Assembly (NCBI GenBank): GCA_905480645.1
Contig: CAJQRC010000062.1
Coordinates: 1-39,677, forward strand
DNA: 39,677 nt
Source: an uncultured Tateyamaria sp.
GTDB lineage: Bacteria > Pseudomonadota > Alphaproteobacteria > Rhodobacterales > Rhodobacteraceae
Reading direction: 5' to 3'
This document shows positions 23,520-32,002 of this stretch, piece by piece. The position numbers were made by a program, and so were the translations under genes. Position 1 is the first letter of the stretch; every line of letters starts with the position of its first letter. Under the pieces are notes generated by a model. The model had not been told where the DNA came from and searched no databases. It saw only the letters and a program-made list of their open reading frames with translations.

Positions 23520-25544
23520 TCATGCCTTTCTGATTAGGGCATCTGCAGCAATGGCTTCTTGAGAAGTGCAGATCAAAGGATTAATTTCAACTTCACTGAC
23601 AGTGTCAGCATGCGCAATAACGTAACTTTGCAAAGCCAGAATTGCTCTAACCACGGATGCCAAATTGGCTGATGGTTTGCCACGATAGCCTTGCAGTAGA
23701 CGAAAACAGTTTAGAGTGGACAACGCGGCTTCAATATCTGCTGCAGTTGTAGGTAGCAAAAGAGAAGCGGTATCTTTTAATACCTCTGATAATATGCCGC
23801 CTGCACCAACCGTCAAAATAAAGCCATGTGCAGGATCTCGTATGATACCAACCAAAAGCTCCACAACAGATCCTGATACCATTTCTTCGATTAGTAACTC
23901 TGGTGTACCAATAGTGGCAGCGGCTTGGGCTAGTTCTTCAGATGGTACTGAGAGCAGAATCGCTCCATATTCTGATTTATGCGCAAGCCCAATCCCTTTT
24001 ATTGCAAAAGGTGGGTGTAAATCTATTTTTTGGCATAATATGCTTTTTTGCGTGGCCGTTTGGTATCGTGGGATACAAACACCATACCTCGCAATCTCTT
24101 GTTTGGCTCTAATCTCGGTCAAAGTTTGGTTGGCAGGTGTGATGCCAGGCTTTAAAAGTGTCGCTTTTGCTGGATGCCGAATATTACTGGCTGCTTGTGT
24201 TGCGACAATGGCTTCTCGCAGGCCGTTAAACGGGACAACACCACCTTGTATCAACTTGTTTGCTATATGTTCGGGCATTAATTCGGGGATAGACGCTACC
24301 ACCGCGAAGGGTGCACCAGTTTTTTTGCGCACAAGTAGTGCTGCCTGCGTTGCACAATCCCAGTCCTTTGGGTCTGTTTTAGGGTAATCTACAATTGTAA
24401 ATGTCATGTCGATGTTGGGCCCTGTCATTCCTGCCCAGGCACGTGACATAGCATCTGGATCACGCCAGATGTAAGTATGATAGTCTAATGGATTGTTTAA
24501 AGCGACCATCGGTCCCAATGTAGTTCGCAAAATATCTTGTTGCTCTAAAGACAATGGAGGAAAAGTCAGATCTGATCCCATTGCCATATCGGCAATTAAG
24601 CTTGCCTCTCCTCCAGAACAACTGATTGAAGCAATATTTGTTCCTTGTAGTGGTCCCAAGCAATGCAGAAGTTTCAGTGTTTCGAGCATGTCTGGCAGTG
24701 TCTTCACACGTGCAATTCCTAAACGTTTCAAAAGTGCTTCTGCGCCTGTGTCGCTCCCAGCTAAAGAGGCTGTATGTGATATTGTTGCACTTTGAGCCTG
24801 ATCTGATGCTCCTACTTTTAAGGCAATCATTGGGATCTTTTTTGCATAAGCCTTTTGTGCAAGTTTTTCCCAAGCACTAGTGTCGCCAAATCCTTCGATA
24901 TGAAGACCGATGGCCGTAACTCGAGCATCGTCAAGTAAGGCTGCCGCTATTTCAGCCTGTGAAGTTTGAGCCATATTTCCGCAGGTCACAGTGTAGGCAA
25001 TTGGTAATCCGCGTTTTTGCATAGTAAGGTTAATCGCAATATTAGAGCTCTGCGTAAGGATCGCGACACCGCGTTTGACTGATTTACATCCATGCTGATC
25101 TGGCCATAACAATGCGCCATCCAAGGCATTTATAAAACCGTAGCAATTAGGTCCGAGGATTGGCATTCCACTGGCTGCAGTTACTAATTGGTCTTGAAGA
25201 ATTGATCCAATTGCATCCTCTGCATTTGCCTCTGAAAAGCCTGATGCAAAGCAAACAGCGCCACCAGCACCAAATTTTGCAAGCTGTTCTACAACTCCTA
25301 TGGTCGCGTGGCGATTAACACCCACAAAAACTGCATCTGGTGGTGCAGGTAAATCTGTTATTTTTTTAAATGCTTTATGCCCAGCGACTGATCTGGCTTT
25401 TGGATGAACGGGCCAGACAGGACCTTTAAAACCCATAATATCAGTTTGACGGATAACGTCTGCACACCAATTTCCACCGCCTACAACTGCAATTGATTTG
25501 GGCCTTATTAACCGATTCAAATCACGCGTAAGATGGTTTTCCAT
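23520..25544 (-). CDS. NDP-forming acyl-CoA ligase (fused alpha/beta acetate-CoA ligase type), 674 aa
   Basis: Activates a carboxylic acid to its CoA thioester with ATP, releasing ADP and phosphate. The N-terminal CoA-binding domain covers residues about 1-130 (IAVVGGGNWCADVIRQ). Two ligase-CoA-like domains follow (about 150-430). They include PILGPNCYGFINALDG and the loop SHTASLAGSDTGAE, whose His should carry the phosphate relay. The C-terminal ATP-grasp domain (about 470-674) contains PFAIKGIGLAHKSEYGAILL and VELLVGIIRDPAHGFILTVG. It lies between the acyl-CoA dehydrogenase (88 bp upstream) and the CaiD-like hydratase (3 bp downstream). By context it supplies the CoA ester they work on, replacing the AMP-forming CaiC-type ligase of classical carnitine operons. 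Substrate unknown. Confidence 0.85.
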   Translation of the reverse strand: MENHLTRDLNRLIRPKSIAVVGGGNWCADVIRQTDIMGFKGPVWPVHPKARSVAGHKAFKKITDLPAPPDAVFVGVNRHATIGVVEQLAKFGAGGAVCFASGFSEANAEDAIGSILQDQLVTAASGMPILGPNCYGFINALDGALLWPDQHGCKSVKRGVAILTQSSNIAINLTMQKRGLPIAYTVTCGNMAQTSQAEIAAALLDDARVTAIGLHIEGFGDTSAWEKLAQKAYAKKIPMIALKVGASDQAQSATISHTASLAGSDTGAEALLKRLGIARVKTLPDMLETLKLLHCLGPLQGTNIASISCSGGEASLIADMAMGSDLTFPPLSLEQQDILRTTLGPMVALNNPLDYHTYIWRDPDAMSRAWAGMTGPNIDMTFTIVDYPKTDPKDWDCATQAALLVRKKTGAPFAVVASIPELMPEHIANKLIQGGVVPFNGLREAIVATQAASNIRHPAKATLLKPGITPANQTLTEIRAKQEIARYGVCIPRYQTATQKSILCQKIDLHPPFAIKGIGLAHKSEYGAILLSVPSEELAQAAATIGTPELLIEEMVSGSVVELLVGIIRDPAHGFILTVGAGGILSEVLKDTASLLLPTTAADIEAALSTLNCFRLLQGYRGKPSANLASVVRAILALQSYVIAHADTVSEVEINPLICTSQEAIAADALIRKA

Positions 25545-25632
25545 ATTTATCTTTATTTCAATTTAAAATGTCATGTGCTGGAGCAATTTTACGTTCGTAA
25601 TGGCCTTCGAAAGTTCAATTTAAAAACAAAGG

Positions 25633-26793
25633 TTATGCACCTAAAGGTCTTAGTAGGTCACGCGAAATGATGTGCCTTTGAATTTCTGAGGTACCGTCCC
25701 AGATTCTCTCCACACGTGCGTCTCGCCAAAACCGTTCAATTGGGAAATCGTCCATCAATCCCATTCCACCAAAAATTTGTAGAGTTGTGTCTGTAACCCG
25801 GGCTAGTGCTTCGCTTGCATAAAGCTTTGCGGACGCAATTTCACGGTTGGCGGGCAGACCTTGATCTAATCTCCAAGCGGCAGCTAATGTCAACAAGTCA
25901 GCAGCATCAATTTCTGTGATCATATCAGCAATTGAAAATCCTATACCTTGGAACTTACCGATAGCCTGTCCAAATTGTTTGCGCTCTGCCGCGTAATTAA
26001 GCGCATAATCAAAGCATCGACGGGCTCTGCCCACACTAAACGCCGCAACAGTTATCCGCGTCGCGTAAAGCCACTCATTCATAACAGCAAAGCCACCATC
26101 AACTTCACCCAGAACCTGCGCATTTGGTAAGCGACAGTCATCAAAATCAAGAATACAATTGTTATAACCCTTATGGCTCACAGAATTATAACCTTCTCGG
26201 ACTTCAAAACCTGGTGTATTGCGATCCACTAAAAAGGTAGTGATCCGTTTTTTGGTACCTTTAGGAGTAGCATCTTCGCCCGTGGCAATGAAAACGATAA
26301 AAAAATCTGCGTGATCAGCGCCAGAAATAAAATGTTTCGAGCCGTTAATAAGCCAGTCGTCGCCATCACGCATAGCGTTGCATTTCATGCTACGCACATC
26401 GGAGCCTGCTCCTGGTTCTGTCATTGCTAACGCATCCATTCGCTCGCCTCGCACGGCAGGCAGAAGGTAACGTTCACGTTGCTCGCCTTCACATGCCATC
26501 AGAATGTTTTGGGGTCGACCAAAAAAATGAGTCAGTGCCATTGAACCACGGCCAAGCTCGCGCTCAACCAACGTAAAGTCTACGTGGTTAAGTCCCGCGC
26601 CACCTACCTCTTGTGGAAAGTTACAGGCGTAAAACCCTAACTCTTTGCATTTTGTTTTGATTGATTCAGCTAGTTCAGGTGGCACTTTACCGGAACGTTC
26701 AACCTCGGCCTCATGAGGATATATTTCTTTTTCAACAAAAGAACGGACAGTCGAGATTATCATCTCCTGTTCTTCAGATAGGCCAAAATGCAT
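25633..26793 (-). CDS. Acyl-CoA dehydrogenase, 386 aa
   Basis: FAD enzyme introducing an alpha-beta double bond into an acyl-CoA. Conserved blocks are ALAMTEPGAGSDVRSMKCNA (flavin/substrate loop), WLINGSKHFISGADHADFFI, RKQFGQAIGKFQGIGFSIAD and QIFGGMGLMDDFPIERFWRD. The C-terminal motif is RIWDGTSEIQRHII: the position that carries the catalytic Glu in short- and medium-chain enzymes (YEGTS) is Asp. The alternative Glu position of isovaleryl-CoA dehydrogenases also lacks Glu here (YATRIT). The base may thus be Asp, or chemistry may differ. I chose ATG 26793 (MHFGLSEEQEM), which follows AAGGAG and matches the family N-terminus; a frame to 26841 adds an unlikely leader. First gene of the three-gene module, reading leftward. 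Confidence 0.88.
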   Translation of the reverse strand: MHFGLSEEQEMIISTVRSFVEKEIYPHEAEVERSGKVPPELAESIKTKCKELGFYACNFPQEVGGAGLNHVDFTLVERELGRGSMALTHFFGRPQNILMACEGEQRERYLLPAVRGERMDALAMTEPGAGSDVRSMKCNAMRDGDDWLINGSKHFISGADHADFFIVFIATGEDATPKGTKKRITTFLVDRNTPGFEVREGYNSVSHKGYNNCILDFDDCRLPNAQVLGEVDGGFAVMNEWLYATRITVAAFSVGRARRCFDYALNYAAERKQFGQAIGKFQGIGFSIADMITEIDAADLLTLAAAWRLDQGLPANREIASAKLYASEALARVTDTTLQIFGGMGLMDDFPIERFWRDARVERIWDGTSEIQRHIISRDLLRPLGA

Positions 26794-26853
26794 AATGGTT
26801 CTCCTTAAAGGCTTTGTGCAATAAAATCTGATCTTGCTCAACTATGTCGTGCA

Positions 26854-26873
26854 GCATGAAGTGTTTTTCATGC
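26854..26873. promoter_or_regulatory. Candidate operator palindrome GCATGAA-N6-TTCATGC
   Basis: Perfect 7-bp arms with a 6-bp spacer, located in the 254-bp divergent region between the acyl-CoA module (start 26793) and the 2-hydroxyacid dehydrogenase gene (start 27048). It has no following T-run on either strand, so it looks more like a dimer-binding site than a terminator. The protein that binds is unknown. Confidence 0.45.
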
Positions 26874-27047
26874 AAAATTTGCAAAATAACGACTTATCAC
26901 CAAAGTGCTTTAATATTTTACTATTTGATGCGTTTTTCAATCGCTGTCTTGCAAAACTGTTGTGTAAAATGAATATTGTTACGCTAGAGTTTTTGAAAAA
27001 AACGAACTATCTTTTTCAGTGTGATAATTTAATTCGGAAGATATTTA

Positions 27048-28079
27048 ATGACCTCAATAAACAGACCACTGGTTATTTGCGCTCCGGAGCCTCGTTCGCT
27101 TGATCTTATTTTTTCAGCTGAAAAATTAAAAAAATTACGCGCCGGATATCGATTAGTCGAAACATCGGCTGAAGATGTACCATTTTTAGGCAACTCAATA
27201 CTTGCTCAGGCTCGTTACATAATTGGGCAACCCAAAATTACCTCTGAAATCCTTGCTAAAATGACCCAGTTACGAGCTGTACTGAACGTTGAGTCAAATT
27301 TGATTGATAACATGCCATATGATGAGATTTTCCAGCGTGGTATTCATGTTCTTACTACGGGGGCAGTTTTTTCGCTTCCTGTTGCAGAATTAGGCATTGG
27401 GTTAGCCCTTGATTTGGCGAGAGACATAACCCAAGCTGATTTGGATTTTCGCAAAGGTAGTGAAAAATGGGGTGGCGATGGTAATACTACGTCCCGCTTG
27501 TTATCAGGTTCTGATGTAGGCATTATTGGCTTTGGAGATTTGGGTAAGGCGCTACGTCGAATGCTCGCCGGCTTTCGTTGTAATATTAAAGTATATGATC
27601 CATGGGTGCCACCCTCTATACTGTTGGATCTAGAGGTGACTCCATCTAGCTTGGACGAAGTTTTAGAATTATCAGATTTTATATTTGTTGTTGCTTCAGT
27701 AACATCTGAAAATCAGAAATTTATAACTGCTGAAAGTTTTGCAAGCATGCGCCCAGGCGCAGCGTTCATTCTGCTAAGTCGCGCTGAGGTTGTAGACTTT
27801 GATGCGCTTATTGCTTCGGTGGAGCGCGGACATATCGTGGCTGCAAGCGATGTTTTCCCACAAGAGCCAATGCCACTAGATCATCCTGTGCGCCAAATTT
27901 CTGGTTTTCTGCGGTCCGCCCACCGCGCAGGTGCGTTGGATTTTTCTTTTAAACAGATGGGTAACATGGTGCTGGAGGATTTAGATCTTATGGATCGTGA
28001 TCTGCCTCCGATGCGTTGTAAACGTGCTGAACGGGAAACAGCAAAGCGGATGCGATCGCGGCCAGTTGAAAAAAATTAA
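27048..28079 (+). CDS. D-isomer-specific 2-hydroxyacid dehydrogenase, 343 aa
   Basis: NAD(P)H-linked enzyme interconverting a 2-keto acid and a 2-hydroxy acid. The Rossmann motif GIIGFGDLGKAL covers 158-169. The catalytic residues of the family are present: Arg245 (LLSRAEVVDFDAL), Glu273 (DVFPQEPMP) and His292 (SAHRAGA). Length is typical. It lies 115 bp before the sugar-acid dehydratase gene on the same strand. Dehydratases of that family make 2-keto-3-deoxy acids, so this enzyme may process such a keto acid or a related glyoxylate/hydroxypyruvate-type product. Whether it belongs with the dehydratase or with the divergent acyl-CoA module cannot be decided by sequence. Confidence 0.85.
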   Translation: MTSINRPLVICAPEPRSLDLIFSAEKLKKLRAGYRLVETSAEDVPFLGNSILAQARYIIGQPKITSEILAKMTQLRAVLNVESNLIDNMPYDEIFQRGIHVLTTGAVFSLPVAELGIGLALDLARDITQADLDFRKGSEKWGGDGNTTSRLLSGSDVGIIGFGDLGKALRRMLAGFRCNIKVYDPWVPPSILLDLEVTPSSLDEVLELSDFIFVVASVTSENQKFITAESFASMRPGAAFILLSRAEVVDFDALIASVERGHIVAASDVFPQEPMPLDHPVRQISGFLRSAHRAGALDFSFKQMGNMVLEDLDLMDRDLPPMRCKRAERETAKRMRSRPVEKN

Positions 28080-28194
28080 TGAGTGTCAATTTATCGGTAC
28101 TTCCCTAAAAATCGGCTCTGTTCTGGATGTTGGGAAATCTGGGGGTTACCGCTTCAAATACTAAGCAAGCCGACCTACGCTAAGAGGACGCTCT

Positions 28195-29928
28195 ATGATC
28201 AAAAAAAAATATGAAGATTTTAGATCGGCCCGGTGGTTTGCTCCGGATGATCTGCGGTCCTTTGGGCATCGTTCTAGGGCACTACAAATGGGGCTGTCAC
28301 ATGAAGACTGGCAAGGCAAACCAGTGATTGCAATCCTGAACACATGGTCTGAAGTGCAACCATGTCATATGCACTTCAAGGATCGTGTCGAATTTGTAAA
28401 AAAGGGCGTGCTGCAATCGGGTGGCATGCCAGTAGAAATACCTGTTCATTCACTTGGTGAACAGCTTTTGAAACCATCAGCTATGCTTTACCGAAACATG
28501 GTGGCGATGGAGGTTGAGGAAGTCTTACGTTCAAACCCAGTAGATGGAGCAGTTTTGATGGGTGGCTGTGATAAGTCTACCCCAGCACTGGTTATGGGTG
28601 CTATTTCAATGGGGCTTCCCTTCATCTTTCTGCCAGCTGGTCCGATGTTACGAGGCAACTATGCTGGTAAAATACTTGGTTCAGGATCGGACGCCTGGAA
28701 ATACTGGGATGAGCGTCGTGCCGGTAATCTCTCAGAACAGGAATGGAAGGGCGTCGAAGGTGGTATAGCTCGGTCCTATGGGCATTGTATGACCATGGGC
28801 ACAGCTAGCACTATGACCGCCATTGCTGAAGGTTTTGGTCTTTGTCTAACTGGAGCTTCCTCTATACCTGCGCCAGATGTAGGTCACCAGCGCATGAGTG
28901 CGGCCTGTGGGCGTCGTATTGTCGATATGGTGTGGGAAGATCTGACGCCTGACAAGATAATTAATGAGGTAAGTACAAAGAATGCGGTAACCGTTGCTAT
29001 GGCCACGGGATGTTCCACCAATGCTATCATTCATCTAATTGCTATTGCCCGTCGAGCGGGTATACCGTTGGAACTTGAAGACCTTGATGTAATTGGACGA
29101 AGCACGCCGATAATTGCCAATATCCGTCCGTCAGGCAAAGATTATCTGATGGAGGACTTTTTTTATGCGGGTGGTTTGCCCGCATTAATGCACGAATTAG
29201 GTGATAAACTGGATTTATCAGCGATTACTGTGACCGGTCGCCCCCTTTGTGACAGCCTTAAAGAGGCTCCAAACTATAACCAAGATGTAATTCGACCTCT
29301 GTCAAACCCTGTTTATCCTGAAGGTTCATTGGCTGTGCTTAAGGGTAATTTGGCGCCGAATGGAGCAGTGATTAAGCCTGCTGCCATGGAGCCAAAATTT
29401 ATGCGCCACCGTGGTCCGGCGTTGGTTGCGGACAGCTACAATGACTTAAAGCAGATAATAAATGATCCTGAGGCTAAAATTACCGCGGATCATGTTTTGA
29501 TTTTGCGTAATGCGGGCCCGCAAGGAGGGCCAGGTATGCCGGAATGGGGAATGATTCCAATGCCCCAAAGACTTTTGAATGAAGGTCACAGGGATATGGT
29601 GCGACTTTCTGATGCGCGTATGAGTGGAACAAGTTATGGAGCTTGCATTTTGCATGTATCACCTGAGGCTTTTGTGGGTGGACCGCTTGCTCTGATTAAA
29701 TCTGGAGACATGATTAGTCTTGATGTACCAAGTCGCTCTTTAAATGTAGAGCTTACAGAGGATGAGTTGGCAGAGCGACGGGCGGCTTGGGTACAACCAA
29801 AACCTCGCTATCAGCGCGGTTATGGCTGGATTTTTTCGAAACATATTGAGCAGGCAGATAAAGGATGTGATTTTGACTTTCTAAGTACAGAATTTGGCGA
29901 ACCTGTGCCAGAACCTGACATCAATTAG
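28195..29928 (+). CDS. IlvD/Edd-family sugar-acid dehydratase (arabinonate/xylonate type), 577 aa
   Basis: Iron-sulfur lyase removing water from a sugar acid to give a 2-keto-3-deoxy acid. Three cysteines for the cluster are visible: Cys57 (TWSEVQPCHMHF), Cys125 (MGGCDKSTPA, with Lys127 near the Mg2+) and Cys198 (SYGHCMTMGTAST). Further family blocks are LRNAGPQGGPGMPEWGMIPM and LSDARMSGTSYGACILHVSP. The MIPMPQ and SYGACILHVSPE wording fits the pentonate branch better than dihydroxy-acid dehydratase of valine/isoleucine synthesis. No sugar-acid transporter or aldolase accompanies it, so the precise sugar is unknown. The ATG at 28195 follows AAGAGGA closely. A 343-bp non-coding gap follows. 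Confidence 0.87.
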   Translation: MIKKKYEDFRSARWFAPDDLRSFGHRSRALQMGLSHEDWQGKPVIAILNTWSEVQPCHMHFKDRVEFVKKGVLQSGGMPVEIPVHSLGEQLLKPSAMLYRNMVAMEVEEVLRSNPVDGAVLMGGCDKSTPALVMGAISMGLPFIFLPAGPMLRGNYAGKILGSGSDAWKYWDERRAGNLSEQEWKGVEGGIARSYGHCMTMGTASTMTAIAEGFGLCLTGASSIPAPDVGHQRMSAACGRRIVDMVWEDLTPDKIINEVSTKNAVTVAMATGCSTNAIIHLIAIARRAGIPLELEDLDVIGRSTPIIANIRPSGKDYLMEDFFYAGGLPALMHELGDKLDLSAITVTGRPLCDSLKEAPNYNQDVIRPLSNPVYPEGSLAVLKGNLAPNGAVIKPAAMEPKFMRHRGPALVADSYNDLKQIINDPEAKITADHVLILRNAGPQGGPGMPEWGMIPMPQRLLNEGHRDMVRLSDARMSGTSYGACILHVSPEAFVGGPLALIKSGDMISLDVPSRSLNVELTEDELAERRAAWVQPKPRYQRGYGWIFSKHIEQADKGCDFDFLSTEFGEPVPEPDIN

Positions 29929-30271
29929 CCAGGTGCTGAGACCTGAGTAGCATTTCGTAAAGCAAAGCCGTTATTCATATTTCTAAATCTTATGGTAACC
30001 CATCTGATAGTTATCGTTGATGTTAGTTAGAAATTCAGGCGTGAGATTTCATCTTTTTGATTTAGAAAGACCTCAGCATAATACCTTTTTTAATGATTTT
30101 AAGAAAATTTACCATTGGTTTTATTGAGTAAAATTATGGATATTTAAAAACGGAGTTATGCTGAGGTCTGTTAGACATGTTCTTTTTATTTGCTTCATTG
30201 CTATTTATTAAAAGTAGCAACTATTTTAAAGTTGACTTGTTCTTTCTGTAAACGCACCTTCACCAATATTT
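29929..30271. other. Intergenic region containing an inverted-repeat element
   Basis: A 343-bp AT-rich gap after the dehydratase gene. It holds the inverted-repeat element at 30069-30168 and otherwise shows no ORF, RNA gene or clear terminator that I can support. Confidence 0.5.
30069..30168. repeat. 100-bp element with 25-bp imperfect terminal inverted repeats (MITE-like or structured)
   Basis: The left end (30069-30093) starts GACCTCAGCATAA and the right end (30144-30168) finishes TTATGCTGAGGTC, a perfect 13-bp inverted repeat. The similarity continues inward for 12 more bases with three mismatches, ending in TTTTTAA on both sides. The 50-bp centre is AT-rich and non-coding. Short TTAGA strings lie just outside both ends, but they are too short to call a target duplication. 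It could be a miniature inverted-repeat element, a paired protein-binding site, or a long RNA hairpin. No second copy occurs in this window. Confidence 0.6.
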
Positions 30272-31372
30272 GTGGAAGTTAAGCTATTGCTTGTTCGTGT
30301 TAAAACCGTCGCTATTACGCTAGTGTTATTTATTTTGATTGCGTGCTCACGCTCTCCATCGGTTATCGGGGTCTCTCATCCAGAAATACCGGTCTCATCT
30401 GTGCCAAATCTAAAAACACACAAAATTTTTATATTGTCCACCCGAAGTGCTTCTGACAAGCTCGGTGAGTTGTATTCTTCGTCGAGGGCTCCTGAATTAC
30501 TCATGGCTTCAGTTGAGACAACCGTACCCCCGACGCATGTTACAGGTGTGCTTGAGCGACCAAAGAAGTTGCCACCGGACCCCCGCACCGAATTTACAAT
30601 TATTAACCCTTCAACCTATGAACAAGAAACATCATTTGTTCAGGAAGTGAACAAAGAGCTTGCAAAACGTTCTCTAGGAAATAGAGAACTTCTCGTTTTT
30701 ATCCATGGTTTTAACAACACGACAAGTGAAGCAGTACTCAGGCTCTCACAGTTTGTGGAGGATACGAACTACAAAGGTGTTCCCATACTATTCACATGGG
30801 CTTCGGCGGGTAAGGGCACTGATTATGTTTATGATATGAACAGTGTTCTTATTGCCCGTGCAAGGATCACTGACATGGCTCGCGTCGTAAATAGTACTCG
30901 GGCCGAGGGTGGTGATGTATTTGCTCATTCAATGGGAGCTTTCCTGGCAATGGAAGGACTAGTAGCTGCTCAGAAGGCTGGAACTCTCGGCACTAGAACA
31001 AGGATAAATCATATTGTACTTGCGTCACCTGACATAGATATGGATTTGTTTGAAACTCAAGTTTCAATTCTCCCATCAGAGATTGTAAACAAGATATATT
31101 TGTTAATTTCAAATGACGACACTGCTCTTCGTACGGCACGCTGGCTTGCAGGAGGTGTGCCGCGAGTTGGTGCAGCTGACGTTTTAGAGCTTGAAAGGTT
31201 TGGTGTAACGGTTATTGATCTTGGTCAGGTAAAGGACTCCAGCTCTGGTAGTCATTCAAAGTTTGCAGGCTCTCCTGAGGTTGTTCAACTTATTGGGGAT
31301 GGTATGAACTCTCACAGTGACTTTGGTGATATCGGCCACCGTACAACTTCGATCAGAATTTTTAGACATTAG
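30272..31372 (+). CDS. Alpha/beta-hydrolase lipoprotein (DUF900 family), 366 aa
   Basis: A lipoprotein signal (VKTVAITLVLFILIACS; lipobox LIAC) anchors it to a membrane, probably on the periplasmic face. The hydrolase core begins LLVFIHGFNNTTSEAVLRLS, continues FTWASAGKGTDYVYD, and has a nucleophile elbow AHSMGAF (Ser of GHSMG type). An Asp candidate (VLASPDIDMD) and a C-terminal His (GSHSKFAG) complete a plausible triad. This matches the DUF900 group of esterase-like proteins of unknown substrate. The GTG at 30272 is the longest start; a TTG at 30287, placed 8 nt after GGAAG, would give a more ordinary leader. It lies about 195 bp before the Ton operon on the same strand, possibly unrelated. 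Confidence 0.75.
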   Translation: MEVKLLLVRVKTVAITLVLFILIACSRSPSVIGVSHPEIPVSSVPNLKTHKIFILSTRSASDKLGELYSSSRAPELLMASVETTVPPTHVTGVLERPKKLPPDPRTEFTIINPSTYEQETSFVQEVNKELAKRSLGNRELLVFIHGFNNTTSEAVLRLSQFVEDTNYKGVPILFTWASAGKGTDYVYDMNSVLIARARITDMARVVNSTRAEGGDVFAHSMGAFLAMEGLVAAQKAGTLGTRTRINHIVLASPDIDMDLFETQVSILPSEIVNKIYLLISNDDTALRTARWLAGGVPRVGAADVLELERFGVTVIDLGQVKDSSSGSHSKFAGSPEVVQLIGDGMNSHSDFGDIGHRTTSIRIFRH

Positions 31373-31567
31373 GTTTCACGTTTAGATCTTTGAAGTTGGC
31401 ACATCGTGTAAATGTGATAGTTCTTGACAGTCAATTTTGCTGTTCACAAAAAATACAGTAGCCCTTCCGCGTTGGCGTGGTCCGAGATATTAGTAAATAG
31501 ATTTATTAGGTCATGGCATACTTTTATTCAAAAAAATGTCAGGCAATTTGTATTGAGAGGATCAATC

Positions 31568-32002
31568 ATGTTATTCTGTCGCCTAGTCTTGGTTGTGATG
31601 TTAAATTTTTTAGTACCCATTATGGTATCTGCGGAGTCTGTGGAAAAAGCAGCTACAAAGCTTTCTGTTGAACTTAATGCAATGCAAAATGTTGGTGGGG
31701 CATGCAGATTATCCTTTCTAGCTGAAAATCTTACTGGAATGGGAGTTGAAAAAATAGTTTTTGAAACAGTTATCTTCGATAAATCAGGTGGTGTGATCAG
31801 CCTGTCACTTTTCGATTTCCAAAATCTGCCTGCAGACCGGCCACGTGTACGACAGTTTGATCTATCCGAAATGCCTTGTGACTCTGTTGGAAAAGTACTG
31901 ATTAATGGTGCGAACACTTGTGTGGTTTCAGGCGCTAATAGCAATATCTGTGATGATGCTCTATCGCTTGGTAGTCGTACTCTTGTGGAATTACTCGGAT
32001 GA
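31568..32002 (+). CDS. Small exported protein of unknown function, first gene of the Ton operon, 144 aa
   Basis: A signal peptide (MLFCRLVLVVMLNFLVPIMV, cleavage near SA/ES) precedes a mature part with four cysteines (GGACRLSF, MPCDSVG, NTCVVSG and NICDD), which could form two disulfides in the periplasm. It has no motif I recognise. I chose ATG 31568, preceded by GAGAGGA, over upstream in-frame starts at 31424 because only it gives a clean leader. Its stop overlaps the exbB start as ATGA, so it is translationally coupled to ExbB and is probably a working part of this Ton system, for example a periplasmic modulator. That role is inference. Confidence 0.68.
   Translation: MLFCRLVLVVMLNFLVPIMVSAESVEKAATKLSVELNAMQNVGGACRLSFLAENLTGMGVEKIVFETVIFDKSGGVISLSLFDFQNLPADRPRVRQFDLSEMPCDSVGKVLINGANTCVVSGANSNICDDALSLGSRTLVELLG

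Noticed and set aside
22737-26793. DMSP demethylation genes dmdB/dmdC/dmdD
   Set aside because: The ligase is NDP-forming rather than AMP-forming, the dehydrogenase (386 aa) is much shorter than DmdC as I recall it, and the hydratase wording is CaiD-like.
22723-26835. The 13-mer AAAATCTGATCTT occurs on both sides of the acyl-CoA module (22724-22736 and 26823-26835)
   Set aside because: About a dozen 13-base repeats are expected by chance in a window of this length, more with AT bias; the placement is suggestive but there is no further similarity around the copies.
31373-31567. Fur box controlling the Ton operon
   Set aside because: No sequence resembling a Fur or Irr site was seen upstream, so iron regulation cannot be claimed.
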